A stretch of 38,205 nt of DNA from a virus. Made by a program: the position numbers and the translations under genes. Below the pieces are notes generated by a model, which saw only the letters and a list, made by a program, of their open reading frames with translations, did no database searches and was not told the DNA's origin. The stretch spans positions 1-38,205 of the IMG/VR virus record IMGVR_UViG_3300022223_000002. One strand, 5' to 3'. Shown piece by piece: positions 31,673 through 38,205 of this stretch. Every line of letters begins with the position of its first letter. Position 1 is the first letter of the stretch.

Positions 31673-31676
31673 ATGA
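31647..31676 (+). CDS. Nine-codon leader peptide coupled to 31673
   Basis: ATG 31647 is preceded by AAGGAAAAA and encodes MINAEKVDK. Its stop TGA overlaps the ATG of the next gene (ATGA), so ribosomes ending here could restart at 31673. It may only serve as a translation-coupling leader, since 31673 has just a weak ribosome site. Confidence 0.4.
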   Translation: MINAEKVDK

Positions 31677-31942
31677 AGACTTTAGATAATACTTGCTCAA
31701 CAAGCACTATAAAGAATGTTCCTGATGTTCGTTTTTATGGAAATCCTGATCTGTGGGTCTTGATTACGAAGGCCTGGTCCCCAAAAGAAAATTGGATGAA
31801 ATCTACAAAAGCCATTCAAACGTCGAATGGGGTTATTGTTCAGGTGACAACTCAACAAGGCGACAATATAGCGGAATCTATAACCTTTTGTCCCGGTGTT
31901 GCAATCGTTGATAAAGACGATGGTGAAAAAGGATTATGGTAG
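31673..31942 (+). CDS. Conserved phage hypothetical protein
   Basis: An 89-residue protein of a type I have often seen in the early regions of temperate phages. The key feature is the run ENWMKSTKAI, then GVIVQVTTQQGDN-IAES, then TFCPGVAI, corresponding to the common 'W-M-K-S-T-K-A-M ... V-Q-V-T-T-Q-Q ... F-V-P-G-V' pattern. Its function is not established. It is the only + strand gene in this early block and is divergent from the HTH gene across several operators, so it is probably expressed early or in the lysogen. Confidence 0.65.
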   Translation: MKTLDNTCSTSTIKNVPDVRFYGNPDLWVLITKAWSPKENWMKSTKAIQTSNGVIVQVTTQQGDNIAESITFCPGVAIVDKDDGEKGLW

Positions 31943-31944
31943 TA

Positions 31945-32163
31945 TTAATCCCTTTTCGCTTTTAGTTTCTCTTTCAGGGTATAATATTTATCCTCGCTTG
32001 TTTTCAATTCTTTTTCAAGCTGGCCTATTTTGCCTTGATTCAGAGAGTTCATAAACTTAAAATGGATTAGTTCTCTTTTAGCGCACTCCGCTTTAATCGA
32101 TACGCCTATTAATACTCCGGCAAAAAATGCGAATACTGAAATAAAAATAAATTCAATACTCAT
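31945..32163 (-). CDS. Small membrane-anchored coiled-coil protein
   Basis: A 72-residue protein with one N-terminal membrane helix (residues 3-24, IEFIFISVFAFFAGVLIGV) followed by a Lys/Glu coiled coil. Function unknown; such proteins in early phage operons can be superinfection-exclusion, membrane-anchoring or spanin-like proteins. It is the last gene of the recET operon, beginning by a four-base overlap (ATGA) with 32160-32387. Confidence 0.6.
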   Translation of the reverse strand: MSIEFIFISVFAFFAGVLIGVSIKAECAKRELIHFKFMNSLNQGKIGQLEKELKTSEDKYYTLKEKLKAKRD

Positions 32164-32387
32164 TTCATGTAGCTTGTGAGAAAGTTTTCATCTCCGGTTT
32201 CCGCTTTTTTTAGAATCGCTTTATTTCGTCTCTCTTCCATTTTTTTTTCCGTTTGCTTCATTTTTGTTTCTATTTCTCTCAACTTCGCTCGTCCCTGTCG
32301 CGTTATTTTTCCTCCAGAATCAAGGAATTCCCGTATTGTCATGGTTTTATCGTCTCTCTCCGTGGCTGACTTTGTCAGGTTGGTCAA
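32160..32387 (-). CDS. Small basic helical protein of the recET operon
   Basis: A 75-residue Lys/Glu-rich protein; a start at ATG 32387 overlaps the stop of the exonuclease gene, but an internal ATG at codon 16 (MTIREFLDSGGKITRQGRAK) is also possible. Residues 16-60 form a likely coiled coil. It is not recognised. Coupled start and stop overlaps on both sides make it a true operon member. Confidence 0.6.
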   Translation of the reverse strand: MTNLTKSATERDDKTMTIREFLDSGGKITRQGRAKLREIETKMKQTEKKMEERRNKAILKKAETGDENFLTSYMK

Positions 32388-33268
32388 TAAATATAGCCTT
32401 TAGGATTATTGTTTAGCGAAACTTCCGCGGGGGAATAATTAGGCCAGTGTTGCGAGACAATGCAAGCTTGCATGATGCTGATTGCTCTTTGCATTTTTTT
32501 CACGGCGGTTTTATGAAATTCGCTATCTCTGTCGTAAGAATATAGAATTATTCCATGTGGAAAAGATCTTTCTATTACAATCCAGTAATATTTAGGGATT
32601 ATGCCTTGTATTAATTTCGCCATTGAGAGATGTAAGGCGGATTGGATGTCATATCCGAATTTAAGGGGATTGAATCTCTTCGCGTCGTCGACGAATTTCA
32701 GGTCCGCGATGTAGTTGTTTTCAGGGTGAACAAGGTCCGGTCTCGTTTTGAGGCTTGATTTATATTCATTTCCTTTTTGATCTTTGAATTTTGCCGTCAT
32801 GAATGCCGTGAGTTCTTTTTCGGCTTCTTTTATAATTTTTTCGGCATCTCGATTTTGACTGATGGATAATTGAATTCCCTCTATTTGAAGTCGCTTGGCC
32901 TCATCGATGATATTTACGCCGGGGCGGAAAAAATTGAGCCAAGTCGTCGCCGATTTCTGAACGATATCGTTTGGGAGTTCTGTTAAAAGGTTATTGGCAT
33001 AGCATTCATTTAGGAAAGTTTCCCATTCCTCTGATGGGTGATTCATTTTTCCTTTTTTTACTGTTGGCGGCGTCACAGCTTTCAGGGGGAGCAGTTCGGG
33101 TTCGAGTACTGCTGTATGAAAAAGCTGTCCTTCCAGCATTGCAGGCGTAAGCTTGATTTCCTTGGACATAGCGTGAAGCGGGCTTTTATTGACAATATCA
33201 GCAAGAAGCCCGCTTCTTATTCCATCCTTTTCCAGATATTCCTCTATTGTTATCTTTTCCCATATCAT
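32384..33268 (-). CDS. recE: RecE-like exonuclease (PDDEXK, DUF3799 type)
   Basis: A 294-residue 5'-3' exonuclease that would resect double-stranded DNA ends and hand 3' tails to the RecT partner. Family landmarks: an N-terminal SGLLADI-x-x-SPLHA block (residues 19-33), EGQLFHTAVLEPE at 46-58, then the nuclease core R176-x-D178 and IADLKF with D189 and K191, followed by YDIQSALHLSM with Q209. These are the conserved Asp/Asp-x-Lys/Gln positions of this PDDEXK group. Length is usual. Its start overlaps the recT stop by four bases, as recET pairs often do. Confidence 0.85.
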   Translation of the reverse strand: MIWEKITIEEYLEKDGIRSGLLADIVNKSPLHAMSKEIKLTPAMLEGQLFHTAVLEPELLPLKAVTPPTVKKGKMNHPSEEWETFLNECYANNLLTELPNDIVQKSATTWLNFFRPGVNIIDEAKRLQIEGIQLSISQNRDAEKIIKEAEKELTAFMTAKFKDQKGNEYKSSLKTRPDLVHPENNYIADLKFVDDAKRFNPLKFGYDIQSALHLSMAKLIQGIIPKYYWIVIERSFPHGIILYSYDRDSEFHKTAVKKMQRAISIMQACIVSQHWPNYSPAEVSLNNNPKGYIY

Positions 33269-34233
33269 TGCAGCACCAGACCTGGAAAATTTGGATTGTC
33301 GCCGCCAAAATCACCCTCGAAAAGATCGTCGGAAAGATACGCGGGGCCATCTTCCGTCTTTTCTTCGACTGTTTTCTTTTCCCGCTTTTCGGGTTCCGGC
33401 CGTTTTTCCGGTATTTCTTTTGCGGCTGCGTTTGTTTTGCCGCCGGGTTCCTTCGATATGGAACCGCCCATGCTTTCAGCCGTTTTTTTCTGTTTTTCTC
33501 TTTCTTTTTCCGGCGGTCCGCTTTCCGTTTTTTTCCGGTTAAGGTCTTCGAGATTGTTTATATTAGCCGGGTTGTCTATATAGCAATCATCCCCGTCGCT
33601 TTGGTCTTTGATCAATGCGGTCTGCATATCTATCGATAGAATCCCGTAGCGTGAAATCAGTTTTTTCAATACGGTCTTAATGGCCATTGCGTCAAAGTGT
33701 TGTGTCCATGGACCATCCTGATTGAGGTAGGATTGTGAATATTTTGCGGCATGTTGTCTAATCTCGTCAATGGTCATCACTAAAGGCTTTTCAAATCCAT
33801 TGTTGAGTTTGATATAGGCATAATAGCCCATAACTTTTTTCGTTTTGGGTGGGCCTTTGATAAATTTTATCTCGTCTTTAAATCTGTCCCATGAAATGAT
33901 ATCCTTTTCATATACCGGGGTTGCGACTATTTTTTTATATTGTGCGCTTCTGTGCGCAAGCTGGATTAGACCTTTGTATCCTAATTGGAACGTGCATATA
34001 TTTTTATAGGGTACGAGATAGGCATATCCTAGAGACGGGTTTATTGCCAGTTTCAAGGTAGCGGCTATCATTGCGCTTTGAAGTATTGATGAGGGTTTTA
34101 CTCTTTCAAGGCCTTTTGATTTTGATATTGATATCAGGGAACTGATAAAGATTTCTTTGTTTTGTCCTAAGACTTCATTAAAACGTTTTTGAATATCAGG
34201 CGTCTGGATAATCGCCGGTAGGTCTTGGCTCAT
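33265..34233 (-). CDS. recT: RecT-like single-strand annealing protein
   Basis: A 322-residue annealing protein. Residues 1-200 show the RecT pattern: an N-terminal helix, ILQSAMIAATLKLAINPSLG-Y-A-Y-L-V-P-Y, then CTFQLGYKGLIQLAHRSAQY, KKVMGYYAYIKLNNG and DAMAIKTVLKKLI. The last 100 residues are a long charged, Pro/Lys/Glu-rich tail with DDLFEGDFGGDNPNFPGL at the end. Acidic, aromatic-ended tails of this kind resemble SSB tips and may recruit partners. It is coupled to recE and has AAGG 7 bases upstream of ATG. This pair would support replication, end joining or gene acquisition. Confidence 0.88.
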   Translation of the reverse strand: MSQDLPAIIQTPDIQKRFNEVLGQNKEIFISSLISISKSKGLERVKPSSILQSAMIAATLKLAINPSLGYAYLVPYKNICTFQLGYKGLIQLAHRSAQYKKIVATPVYEKDIISWDRFKDEIKFIKGPPKTKKVMGYYAYIKLNNGFEKPLVMTIDEIRQHAAKYSQSYLNQDGPWTQHFDAMAIKTVLKKLISRYGILSIDMQTALIKDQSDGDDCYIDNPANINNLEDLNRKKTESGPPEKEREKQKKTAESMGGSISKEPGGKTNAAAKEIPEKRPEPEKREKKTVEEKTEDGPAYLSDDLFEGDFGGDNPNFPGLVLQ

Positions 34234-34242
34234 TTTTTTACC

Positions 34243-34446
34243 TTATATGTCTAGTTGTTCGGCTGTCCGTTTAAGTTTATTGCAGATTTTTTTAAGCGTC
34301 TTGCGTCGAGGTTTATGCTTCCTGTCAACTAAGTTATGAATAGTTTGCGGCGTGATATAAATGTCGCGCCCGAAACGGCTTAAGTTTTTATATCCCAGCT
34401 CCCGGATTCTTTTGAGCAGGGTTGTGTTTTGTCTGGTTTTAATTTT
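34243..34446 (-). CDS. XRE-type HTH domain without a standard start codon
   Basis: A frame of 67 codons between two stops encodes a lambda-repressor-like HTH: LLKRIRELGYKNLSRFGRDI, then YITPQTIHNLVDRKHKPRRK and TLKKICNKLKRTAEQ. Helix spacing is normal for a whole domain. There is no ATG, GTG or TTG before the domain; the first candidates are ATT at 34443 and CTG at 34419. It may use ATT, have lost its start by mutation, or be joined by a shift to other sequence. It lies between recT and its promoter, where an early repressor or Cro protein belongs. Confidence 0.5.
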   Translation of the reverse strand, partial: KIKTRQNTTLLKRIRELGYKNLSRFGRDIYITPQTIHNLVDRKHKPRRKTLKKICNKLKRTAEQLDI

Positions 34447-34495
34447 TTACTACTAATGCCTTATGTAAAAATCTGTTTCCTTATATGAAACTTCA

Positions 34496-34524
34496 ATTAT
34501 TTTCAGTTTGCATAATTGGCGCAA
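34496..34524 (-). promoter_or_regulatory. Promoter for the HTH-recT-recE operon
   Basis: On the - strand TTGCGC (34524-34519), a 17-base spacer and AATAAT (34501-34496) form a good sigma-70-like promoter, upstream of the HTH frame and recT. The -35 lies in a dyad TTTGC...GCAAA (34507-34525), a possible operator. Confidence 0.45.
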
Positions 34525-34535
34525 AGTTTTATATT

Positions 34536-34760
34536 TTATTCTTTGTTGCTTATTAATTTCTCCCTACGACTTGAGGCATCTTTGTTTGCGCGAAGGTGCC
34601 TTAATTTGATTTTTTCCCTTCTGTCTATAGGGAAATAAAGCAAGGCTAATGTGAGAAATGTTATCACTGAGATTCCTTTGTTAAGGAAGCTTATTCCTTC
34701 CATTTGAATTATAGCCGCAGTGATTACCCATGATGTGAATATTATTGTTTTTCCTGTCAT
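34536..34760 (-). CDS. Small two-helix membrane protein
   Basis: A 74-residue protein starting at ATG 34760, which overlaps the stop of 34757-35062 (ATGA) and has GGGAG 10 bases upstream. An upstream in-frame ATG-like start would lie inside that gene. Two hydrophobic helices (TIIFTSWVITAAIIQM and ISVITFLTLALLYFP) are followed by a basic tail (RREKIKLRHLR). It might be a superinfection-immunity or a holin-like protein; its early position favours the former. Function unknown. Confidence 0.6.
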   Translation of the reverse strand: MTGKTIIFTSWVITAAIIQMEGISFLNKGISVITFLTLALLYFPIDRREKIKLRHLRANKDASSRREKLISNKE

Positions 34761-35062
34761 GCGTACATATCTCCCAGATAATAACGGCACTTTGGACATT
34801 TTTTATTATCGGGCAGTATTCCCATATAGGGGCAGCGGGGGCAATCTGCCTCGATTGTCTGCGGTTCTATGATTTTAGTTTCAGTTAGCGGTGTTTGTGG
34901 TATGGGTTGGCTGAAATCGTAATCCTTGATTGATTCATCCACCATTATCTTACCGTTTGTTGTTTCGGATTTGATATAACCTAGTTTTGTAAGTTTTCTT
35001 ATTGTGCTATAACTGGTTTTAAGGCCGAAAATTTTTATCGCTTGTGTTATTGAGTAAACCAT
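34757..35062 (-). CDS. HTH plus zinc-ribbon regulatory protein
   Basis: A 101-residue protein. Residues 1-40 are a small winged HTH (YSITQAIKIFG, SYSTIRKLTKLGYIK, NGKIMVDE), and residues 74-92 are a zinc ribbon with C74-x-x-C77 and C89-x-x-C92. A linker rich in Pro/Thr joins them. It has one of the best ribosome sites in the window (AAAGGAGGCGAC before ATG). It is probably a DNA-binding regulator of early genes; the target is unknown. It starts an operon with the membrane protein downstream. Confidence 0.65.
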   Translation of the reverse strand: MVYSITQAIKIFGLKTSYSTIRKLTKLGYIKSETTNGKIMVDESIKDYDFSQPIPQTPLTETKIIEPQTIEADCPRCPYMGILPDNKKCPKCRYYLGDMYA

Positions 35063-35117
35063 GTCGCCTCCTTTCTTTTAAAAAAATGCCTTTCGTAAAA
35101 TCAAAATCAATCTTGTT

Positions 35118-35158
35118 TTTTTAAAAAAGCAAAAGGCGCATCGATAAAGAATGCGCCT
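35118..35158 (-). terminator. Intrinsic terminator on the minus strand
   Basis: A perfect 8-bp stem (AGGCGCAT / ATGCGCCT, 35158-35134) with a 9-base loop is followed on the - strand by TTTTGCTTTTTT. It ends transcription from 35769 and 35399 before the HTH/zinc-ribbon gene, which must then have its own promoter in 35063-35117. Confidence 0.8.
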
Positions 35159-35255
35159 GTTGAGTGATTTGAGCTTGAGCCGTTGAATTAGTATCTATTC
35201 AATCGTTGAATCTCATTGCGGATTTGTAAAAAAACGGGGAGATAGTGGGATTGTA

Positions 35256-35399
35256 CTATTTTTTAACAGTTAGGCTCGCGGGTTCAATTTTTCGTCTTGG
35301 TCCTTTTTTCTTACCTCTGTTGCCTCTGCCTCCTAATGCTGCAAAGTGTCTGGCTATAATTTTATCTTCTATTTGATGATTGCATTTAGGGCATTTCAT
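35256..35399 (-). CDS. Small CxxC basic protein (phage zinc-finger type)
   Basis: A 47-residue protein: MKCPKCNHQIEDKI, then ARHFAALGGRGNRGKKKGPR and a short tail. The CPKC pair followed by a Gly/Arg/Lys-rich block is a layout I know from many small phage proteins of unknown role, probably nucleic-acid binding. It overlaps the end of 35386-35769 by 14 bases in another frame, which argues for translational coupling. The ribosome site (GGATTG) is weak. Confidence 0.55.
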   Translation of the reverse strand: MKCPKCNHQIEDKIIARHFAALGGRGNRGKKKGPRRKIEPASLTVKK

Positions 35400-35769
35400 A
35401 ATTCAATCCAATGTAGTTTTTCAGTCTTGTTCTCATTGTTTTTATCACTGGGTTATCAGGGTATCTTTTTTCCAGTTCGAGAAATGCATTGTAGCTGGAT
35501 TCCTGACATACAGCAATGGGTGTGGATTTATTTCTTTTTTCATCATTCATAAAGCATAAACCGCCAGTTTCTATCAATCTTAACAGGTAAAAACCTCCAT
35601 TAGTCAATTTTTTAACTTCGGGCTTTGTTCCGTTGGACCATAGGTCTATGCTTTGTTTTTTTACTTCTTTGTCAAACAAACGCAAGAAATCATTGGAGTA
35701 TATCCCCAGTTTTTTACAGATAAATTTTTCTGTATCAACGATTTCTTTCATGGTCATTATTTTTTTCAT
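35386..35769 (-). CDS. Hypothetical protein, early region
   Basis: A 127-residue basic protein, mostly helical, with no recognised motif. The segment TNGGFYLLRLIETGGLCFMN and the ending PVIKTMRTRLKNYIGLNY look like a globular soluble domain. ATG 35769 is assumed; ATGs at 35757 and 35751 are alternatives, and none has a clear ribosome site. It is divergent from the small terminase gene, with an AT-rich operator-like region between them. Confidence 0.55.
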   Translation of the reverse strand: MKKIMTMKEIVDTEKFICKKLGIYSNDFLRLFDKEVKKQSIDLWSNGTKPEVKKLTNGGFYLLRLIETGGLCFMNDEKRNKSTPIAVCQESSYNAFLELEKRYPDNPVIKTMRTRLKNYIGLNYEMP

Positions 35770-35931
35770 ATTCGGCTGCTTTAATTATCTCATGTGGTAA
35801 ATGGTTGTTTATTTGATTGCGTTTTATTGCCTGAGATAATTATTATAGTCCAATAACCAGTTAAAATAAACGGCTTATAAGTATGTTTGAATACTTGCAT
35901 AAATAACATCACGGGTTAATACTTTTATACT
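35770..35931. promoter_or_regulatory. Divergent promoter region between early and late genes
   Basis: An AT-rich gap that should carry the promoter for the packaging and virion operon. A dyad AAGTAT-6 bases-ATACTT spans 35879-35896. On the + strand TTGCAT (35895-35900) and TAATAC (35917-35922) with a 16-base spacer are a fair promoter, but its transcript would begin only a few bases before the ATG at 35932, so it would be nearly leaderless. No Shine-Dalgarno sequence is visible there. Confidence 0.45.
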
Positions 35932-36429
35932 ATGCCTGTAGAAATTATGGTTCCTGTTAAGTTGAATAAGCGTAGCCCTAATCTTGTAATAGATGAAAAG
36001 CTATGCAAAAAGGTATATTCACTTGCAAAAAAGCATGCGACAAAAAAACACATTGCGGCCTCCATCGGTATTAGCGCTAATTATTGGTATGAACTGGAGA
36101 AAAAGTATCCTGAACTTCTTGAATCTTTCACCTCTGGGCGTGAAGCAGGAGTTGCTAAAGCCAGTACGATTTTGGATAATTTATTATCTGGAAAGGCTGT
36201 TGAAGACAGGGTGCGGCTGGACGCCGCAAAGTTTGTTCTTGAACGTCAGGGTAATTGGGTCAAGCCTCCTGATTTTGCTTATCAAGTTGACAATAGCAAG
36301 ACTATTGATGTTAAAATCAGTTTGGTCGGTGTCAGACCGGAGGTTTTAGAAGCTATTGGCGGAGATAAAGGCATCAACAAACTTTCTTCTTTTATTGGAG
36401 AACAGACGCGGACTAAAGAAAAAGACTGA
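35932..36429 (+). CDS. terS: Small terminase subunit
   Basis: A 165-residue protein with an N-terminal HTH (VYSLAKKHATKKHIAASIG, then SANYWYELEKKYPELLESFT), a central oligomerisation helix (AGVAKASTILDNLLSGKAVED-R-V-R-L-D-A-A), and a C-terminal region that would dock on the large subunit. This is the standard layout of small terminases, which recognise pac or cos sites. It is the first gene of the late operon and overlaps the large subunit gene. The ATG has no clear ribosome site. Confidence 0.8.
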   Translation: MPVEIMVPVKLNKRSPNLVIDEKLCKKVYSLAKKHATKKHIAASIGISANYWYELEKKYPELLESFTSGREAGVAKASTILDNLLSGKAVEDRVRLDAAKFVLERQGNWVKPPDFAYQVDNSKTIDVKISLVGVRPEVLEAIGGDKGINKLSSFIGEQTRTKEKD

Positions 36430-37726
36430 GTTTCTTGAAGGCGGGATGCGCAGCGGTAAAACTTTCAGCTATCTTCAAGTGTGTTGTCTTGAAGCCGCTA
36501 CAATAACGGGATATACGGCAAGATTATACCGTAGAGATGCTACTGTTGCCAAAAAATCTTTAAAGCCTGATTTGTTTGAAATCCTGCAAACTCAATTGCC
36601 TGAGTTGTGGAGTTCCAAGTGCTGGAATGATCGCGAGGCTTGTTATACAATGCCCGTGAATGGCATTAATGGCGGCAAGATATATCTTGCGGGTACGAAT
36701 GATCCTGAAATGTTAAAAGGTCAACGGCAGGTTGATTCTTTTATGAATGAATGCACGGAACAAAGCCGCGAAGCTAACCGGCAGATTGTTGGCAGGACTG
36801 AACGTTATAAAACCTACGATTGGAATCCTTCTTTGACGGATCATTGGGTTTTTGAGGAAAAGCTGCAAGATTCAAAGGAATATTTTTACTGTCATAGTAC
36901 TTTTAGGGACAATCCTTTTCTTTCTTCTGAAATCGTCAGGTCTATCGAGAAATGGGAACCTACTGAATATAACATTGAGAAAGGGACCGCTAGCTGGTGG
37001 CATTGGCAGGTTTACGGGAAGGGGATTGCGGCGCAAAGGCCTGGGGCTGTTTTTGATAATTGGACGATTACGGGAGAATGGCCGGACAAAATGGCGTGTA
37101 CTTATCACGGGTACGGTCTTGATTTTGGATTTTCGATTGCGCCAACGGCCTTGGTTGAATGTTGTTTTTTTCAGGGGCGGTTGTATGTCAGAGAATTAAT
37201 TTATGAGACGGGATTGATCAACTTAAAACGCCATAATGAACCCCGGATCCCGAGTCTTGAACAGAGATTGATCGATCTTGGGATTGAGCCTCACGAGGTT
37301 ATTAGGGCGGATAGCGCTCATGCTGATTTGATCGCTGAATTAGTGATTGCGGGGTTTAATGTAATTCCGTTCGAAAAATCTCCTGATGGCAACGCTCGTG
37401 GATATGTTCTCGATAGTATAAACAGAATGCAGCAGCAACGGATAATGGTTCATAGCTCAAGTCAGAATATTATCCGCGAGTTAAAAAATTATATATGGGC
37501 AAGAGATAGAAACGATGTTCAGTTAGAAAAGCCTGTAAAGGAATTTGATCATACATTGGACGCAATAAGGGGCTGGGTTTTCGATGAGTTGCGACCTAAA
37601 CGCCTTGACAAAAAAAGGTCACGAAATAATGTAAGACCGGATACTGATCCTTTTTATGGAATACGTGGAAAGAAAAACCCCCGGCATGATAGATTCAATC
37701 AAAAAATTTTTGGAATAAATGTATGA
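36356..37726 (+). CDS. terL: Large terminase subunit (PBSX/Terminase_3 type)
   Basis: The packaging ATPase and nuclease, up to 456 residues. Walker A is GGMRSGKT at residues 29-36; the Walker B-like strand is VDSFMNECTE, with Asn before the catalytic Glu. The nuclease acidic residues are D256 in YGLDFGFS, D319 in RADSAHADL, and D402 in EFDHTLDAIRGW, the RNase H-like pattern of PBSX-type terminases (the usual H-x-M/L-D-A-I/L-R end). The start is uncertain: TTG 36356, inside the small subunit gene, is the only one giving a normal N-terminus before Walker A. The next gene starts by ATGA overlap. Confidence 0.88.
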   Translation: MAEIKASTNFLLLLENRRGLKKKTEFLEGGMRSGKTFSYLQVCCLEAATITGYTARLYRRDATVAKKSLKPDLFEILQTQLPELWSSKCWNDREACYTMPVNGINGGKIYLAGTNDPEMLKGQRQVDSFMNECTEQSREANRQIVGRTERYKTYDWNPSLTDHWVFEEKLQDSKEYFYCHSTFRDNPFLSSEIVRSIEKWEPTEYNIEKGTASWWHWQVYGKGIAAQRPGAVFDNWTITGEWPDKMACTYHGYGLDFGFSIAPTALVECCFFQGRLYVRELIYETGLINLKRHNEPRIPSLEQRLIDLGIEPHEVIRADSAHADLIAELVIAGFNVIPFEKSPDGNARGYVLDSINRMQQQRIMVHSSSQNIIRELKNYIWARDRNDVQLEKPVKEFDHTLDAIRGWVFDELRPKRLDKKRSRNNVRPDTDPFYGIRGKKNPRHDRFNQKIFGINV

Positions 37727-38019
37727 AATATGTGGGGAAAGCTGTTGGTGTCAAAGACCGAGGGGTGACGGGGGTTGATATGATTATACGTCGAAATATA
37801 AGGAGAATCGGCAGTTCTCTTGAGGTTAATAGGGGATTGCAAGCTCCTGAACCTGTTTTAACGTCTCCGGCTCCTGATGAAATTCCCGGAGATGTAACCG
37901 GGGGAAAAAAAACGCTAAGGAAACGGAAAAAGAATCAAGTTGATCGTCCATCGACTATTTTTGCAGGTGATCAAGATTTAATTGGCGTTACGGGTCAAAA
38001 AGAATTGCTTGGTCTGTAA
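37723..38019 (+). CDS. Pre-portal small protein
   Basis: A 98-residue basic protein without membrane helices, between terminase and portal and overlapping both (ATGA and TAATG). The C-terminus, IFAGDQDLIGVTGQKELLGL, resembles the short hydrophobic 'L-T-G ... L-L-G' ends of small proteins found before the portal in many podoviruses. The middle is Pro-rich and disordered, then KKTLRKRKKNQ is strongly basic. It may bind DNA or the capsid; the role is unknown. Confidence 0.6.
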   Translation: MKYVGKAVGVKDRGVTGVDMIIRRNIRRIGSSLEVNRGLQAPEPVLTSPAPDEIPGDVTGGKKTLRKRKKNQVDRPSTIFAGDQDLIGVTGQKELLGL

Positions 38020-38205
38020 TGAGAACGCCCCCAATAGTCCGTGATCTTGAAAGGCGTCTCAATCAAATGGACGGGGCGCAAAGGGCTTTAATGAATTCCC
38101 TTGTTCAGGAATGCTATGAGTTTGTCGATCCCATGAATGCTCAAATTATCGGCAGATCACCGCAGGGGACGACATTCGGTGAAAATTTGTATGATCCTAC
38201 GGCGC
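38019..38205 (+). CDS. Portal protein, 5' part (continues at base 1)
   Basis: ATG 38019 overlaps the stop of the previous gene and begins MRTPPIVRDLERRLNQMDG, then runs in the same frame into the segment found at base 1. Together with 1-1593 it gives a 550-residue portal. Bases 38079-38205 are the repeated assembly overlap, so the true unit ends at 38078. Confidence 0.9.
   Translation, partial: MRTPPIVRDLERRLNQMDGAQRALMNSLVQECYEFVDPMNAQIIGRSPQGTTFGENLYDPTA
38079..38205 (+). repeat. 127-bp exact terminal overlap with bases 1-127
   Basis: The last 127 bases are identical to the first 127 and lie inside the portal frame. This length matches a common assembler k-mer (127), so it marks a closed circular or circularly permuted contig rather than true phage terminal repeats. 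Confidence 0.95.

Noticed and set aside
1-38205. tRNA or rRNA genes
   Set aside because: I looked for cloverleaf-like sequence in the intergenic regions and saw none.

Overview
The window is one complete, circularly permuted phage genome. Bases 38079-38205 repeat bases 1-127 exactly, and the portal gene runs through this join, so the unit is about 38.08 kb with a 127-bp assembly overlap. It is a podovirus of a Gram-negative, probably proteobacterial host. The evidence is a T7/BPP-1-like portal, adaptor, nozzle, internal-core and fibre set, combined with a PBSX-type terminase and a Replication initiator protein A (RPA) replicon otherwise known from proteobacterial plasmids. The exact host cannot be read from the sequence.

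Layout. Positions 35932-38205 joined to 1-25209 (+ strand) form one long packaging and virion operon with overlapping or tightly spaced genes: small and large terminase, a pre-portal protein, portal, Bbp19-like protein, scaffold, capsid, decoration protein, gp11-like adaptor, gp12-like nozzle, GNAT-like and gp14-like proteins, an Acb2/Tad1-like candidate anti-defence protein, a gp15-like protein, a 2479-residue internal virion protein, a beta-helix tail fibre, two accessory adhesin-like proteins and a membrane protein. Positions 25157-26273 (- strand) hold a short coiled-coil and Cys-rich region. Positions 26416-31403 form a plasmid-like region: RepA, a predicted antisense RNA over its leader, palindromes and tandem repeats downstream, two small acidic proteins, a degenerate tyrosine recombinase, an att-like inverted repeat and a small HTH protein. 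Positions 31673-35769 are the early region, mainly on the - strand: RecE-like exonuclease, RecT-like annealing protein, an XRE HTH domain, HTH/zinc-ribbon regulators and small membrane proteins.

How it fits together. The rep gene with a likely counter-transcript RNA suggests that the prophage can persist as a copy-controlled plasmid (a phage-plasmid). RecET would handle end joining and recombination. No polymerase, primase or helicase gene and no recognisable endolysin is present. The most striking item is the giant internal virion protein, which carries two tandem 362-residue units, each with a complete RadC-like JAMM metalloprotease motif. Two genes upstream lies an Acb2/Tad1-like protein. 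Together they suggest a virion-delivered counter-defence module against ubiquitin-like or cyclic-nucleotide immunity; this is inference. A single CRISPR-repeat-like sequence upstream of 29154 adds a second possible counter-defence element.
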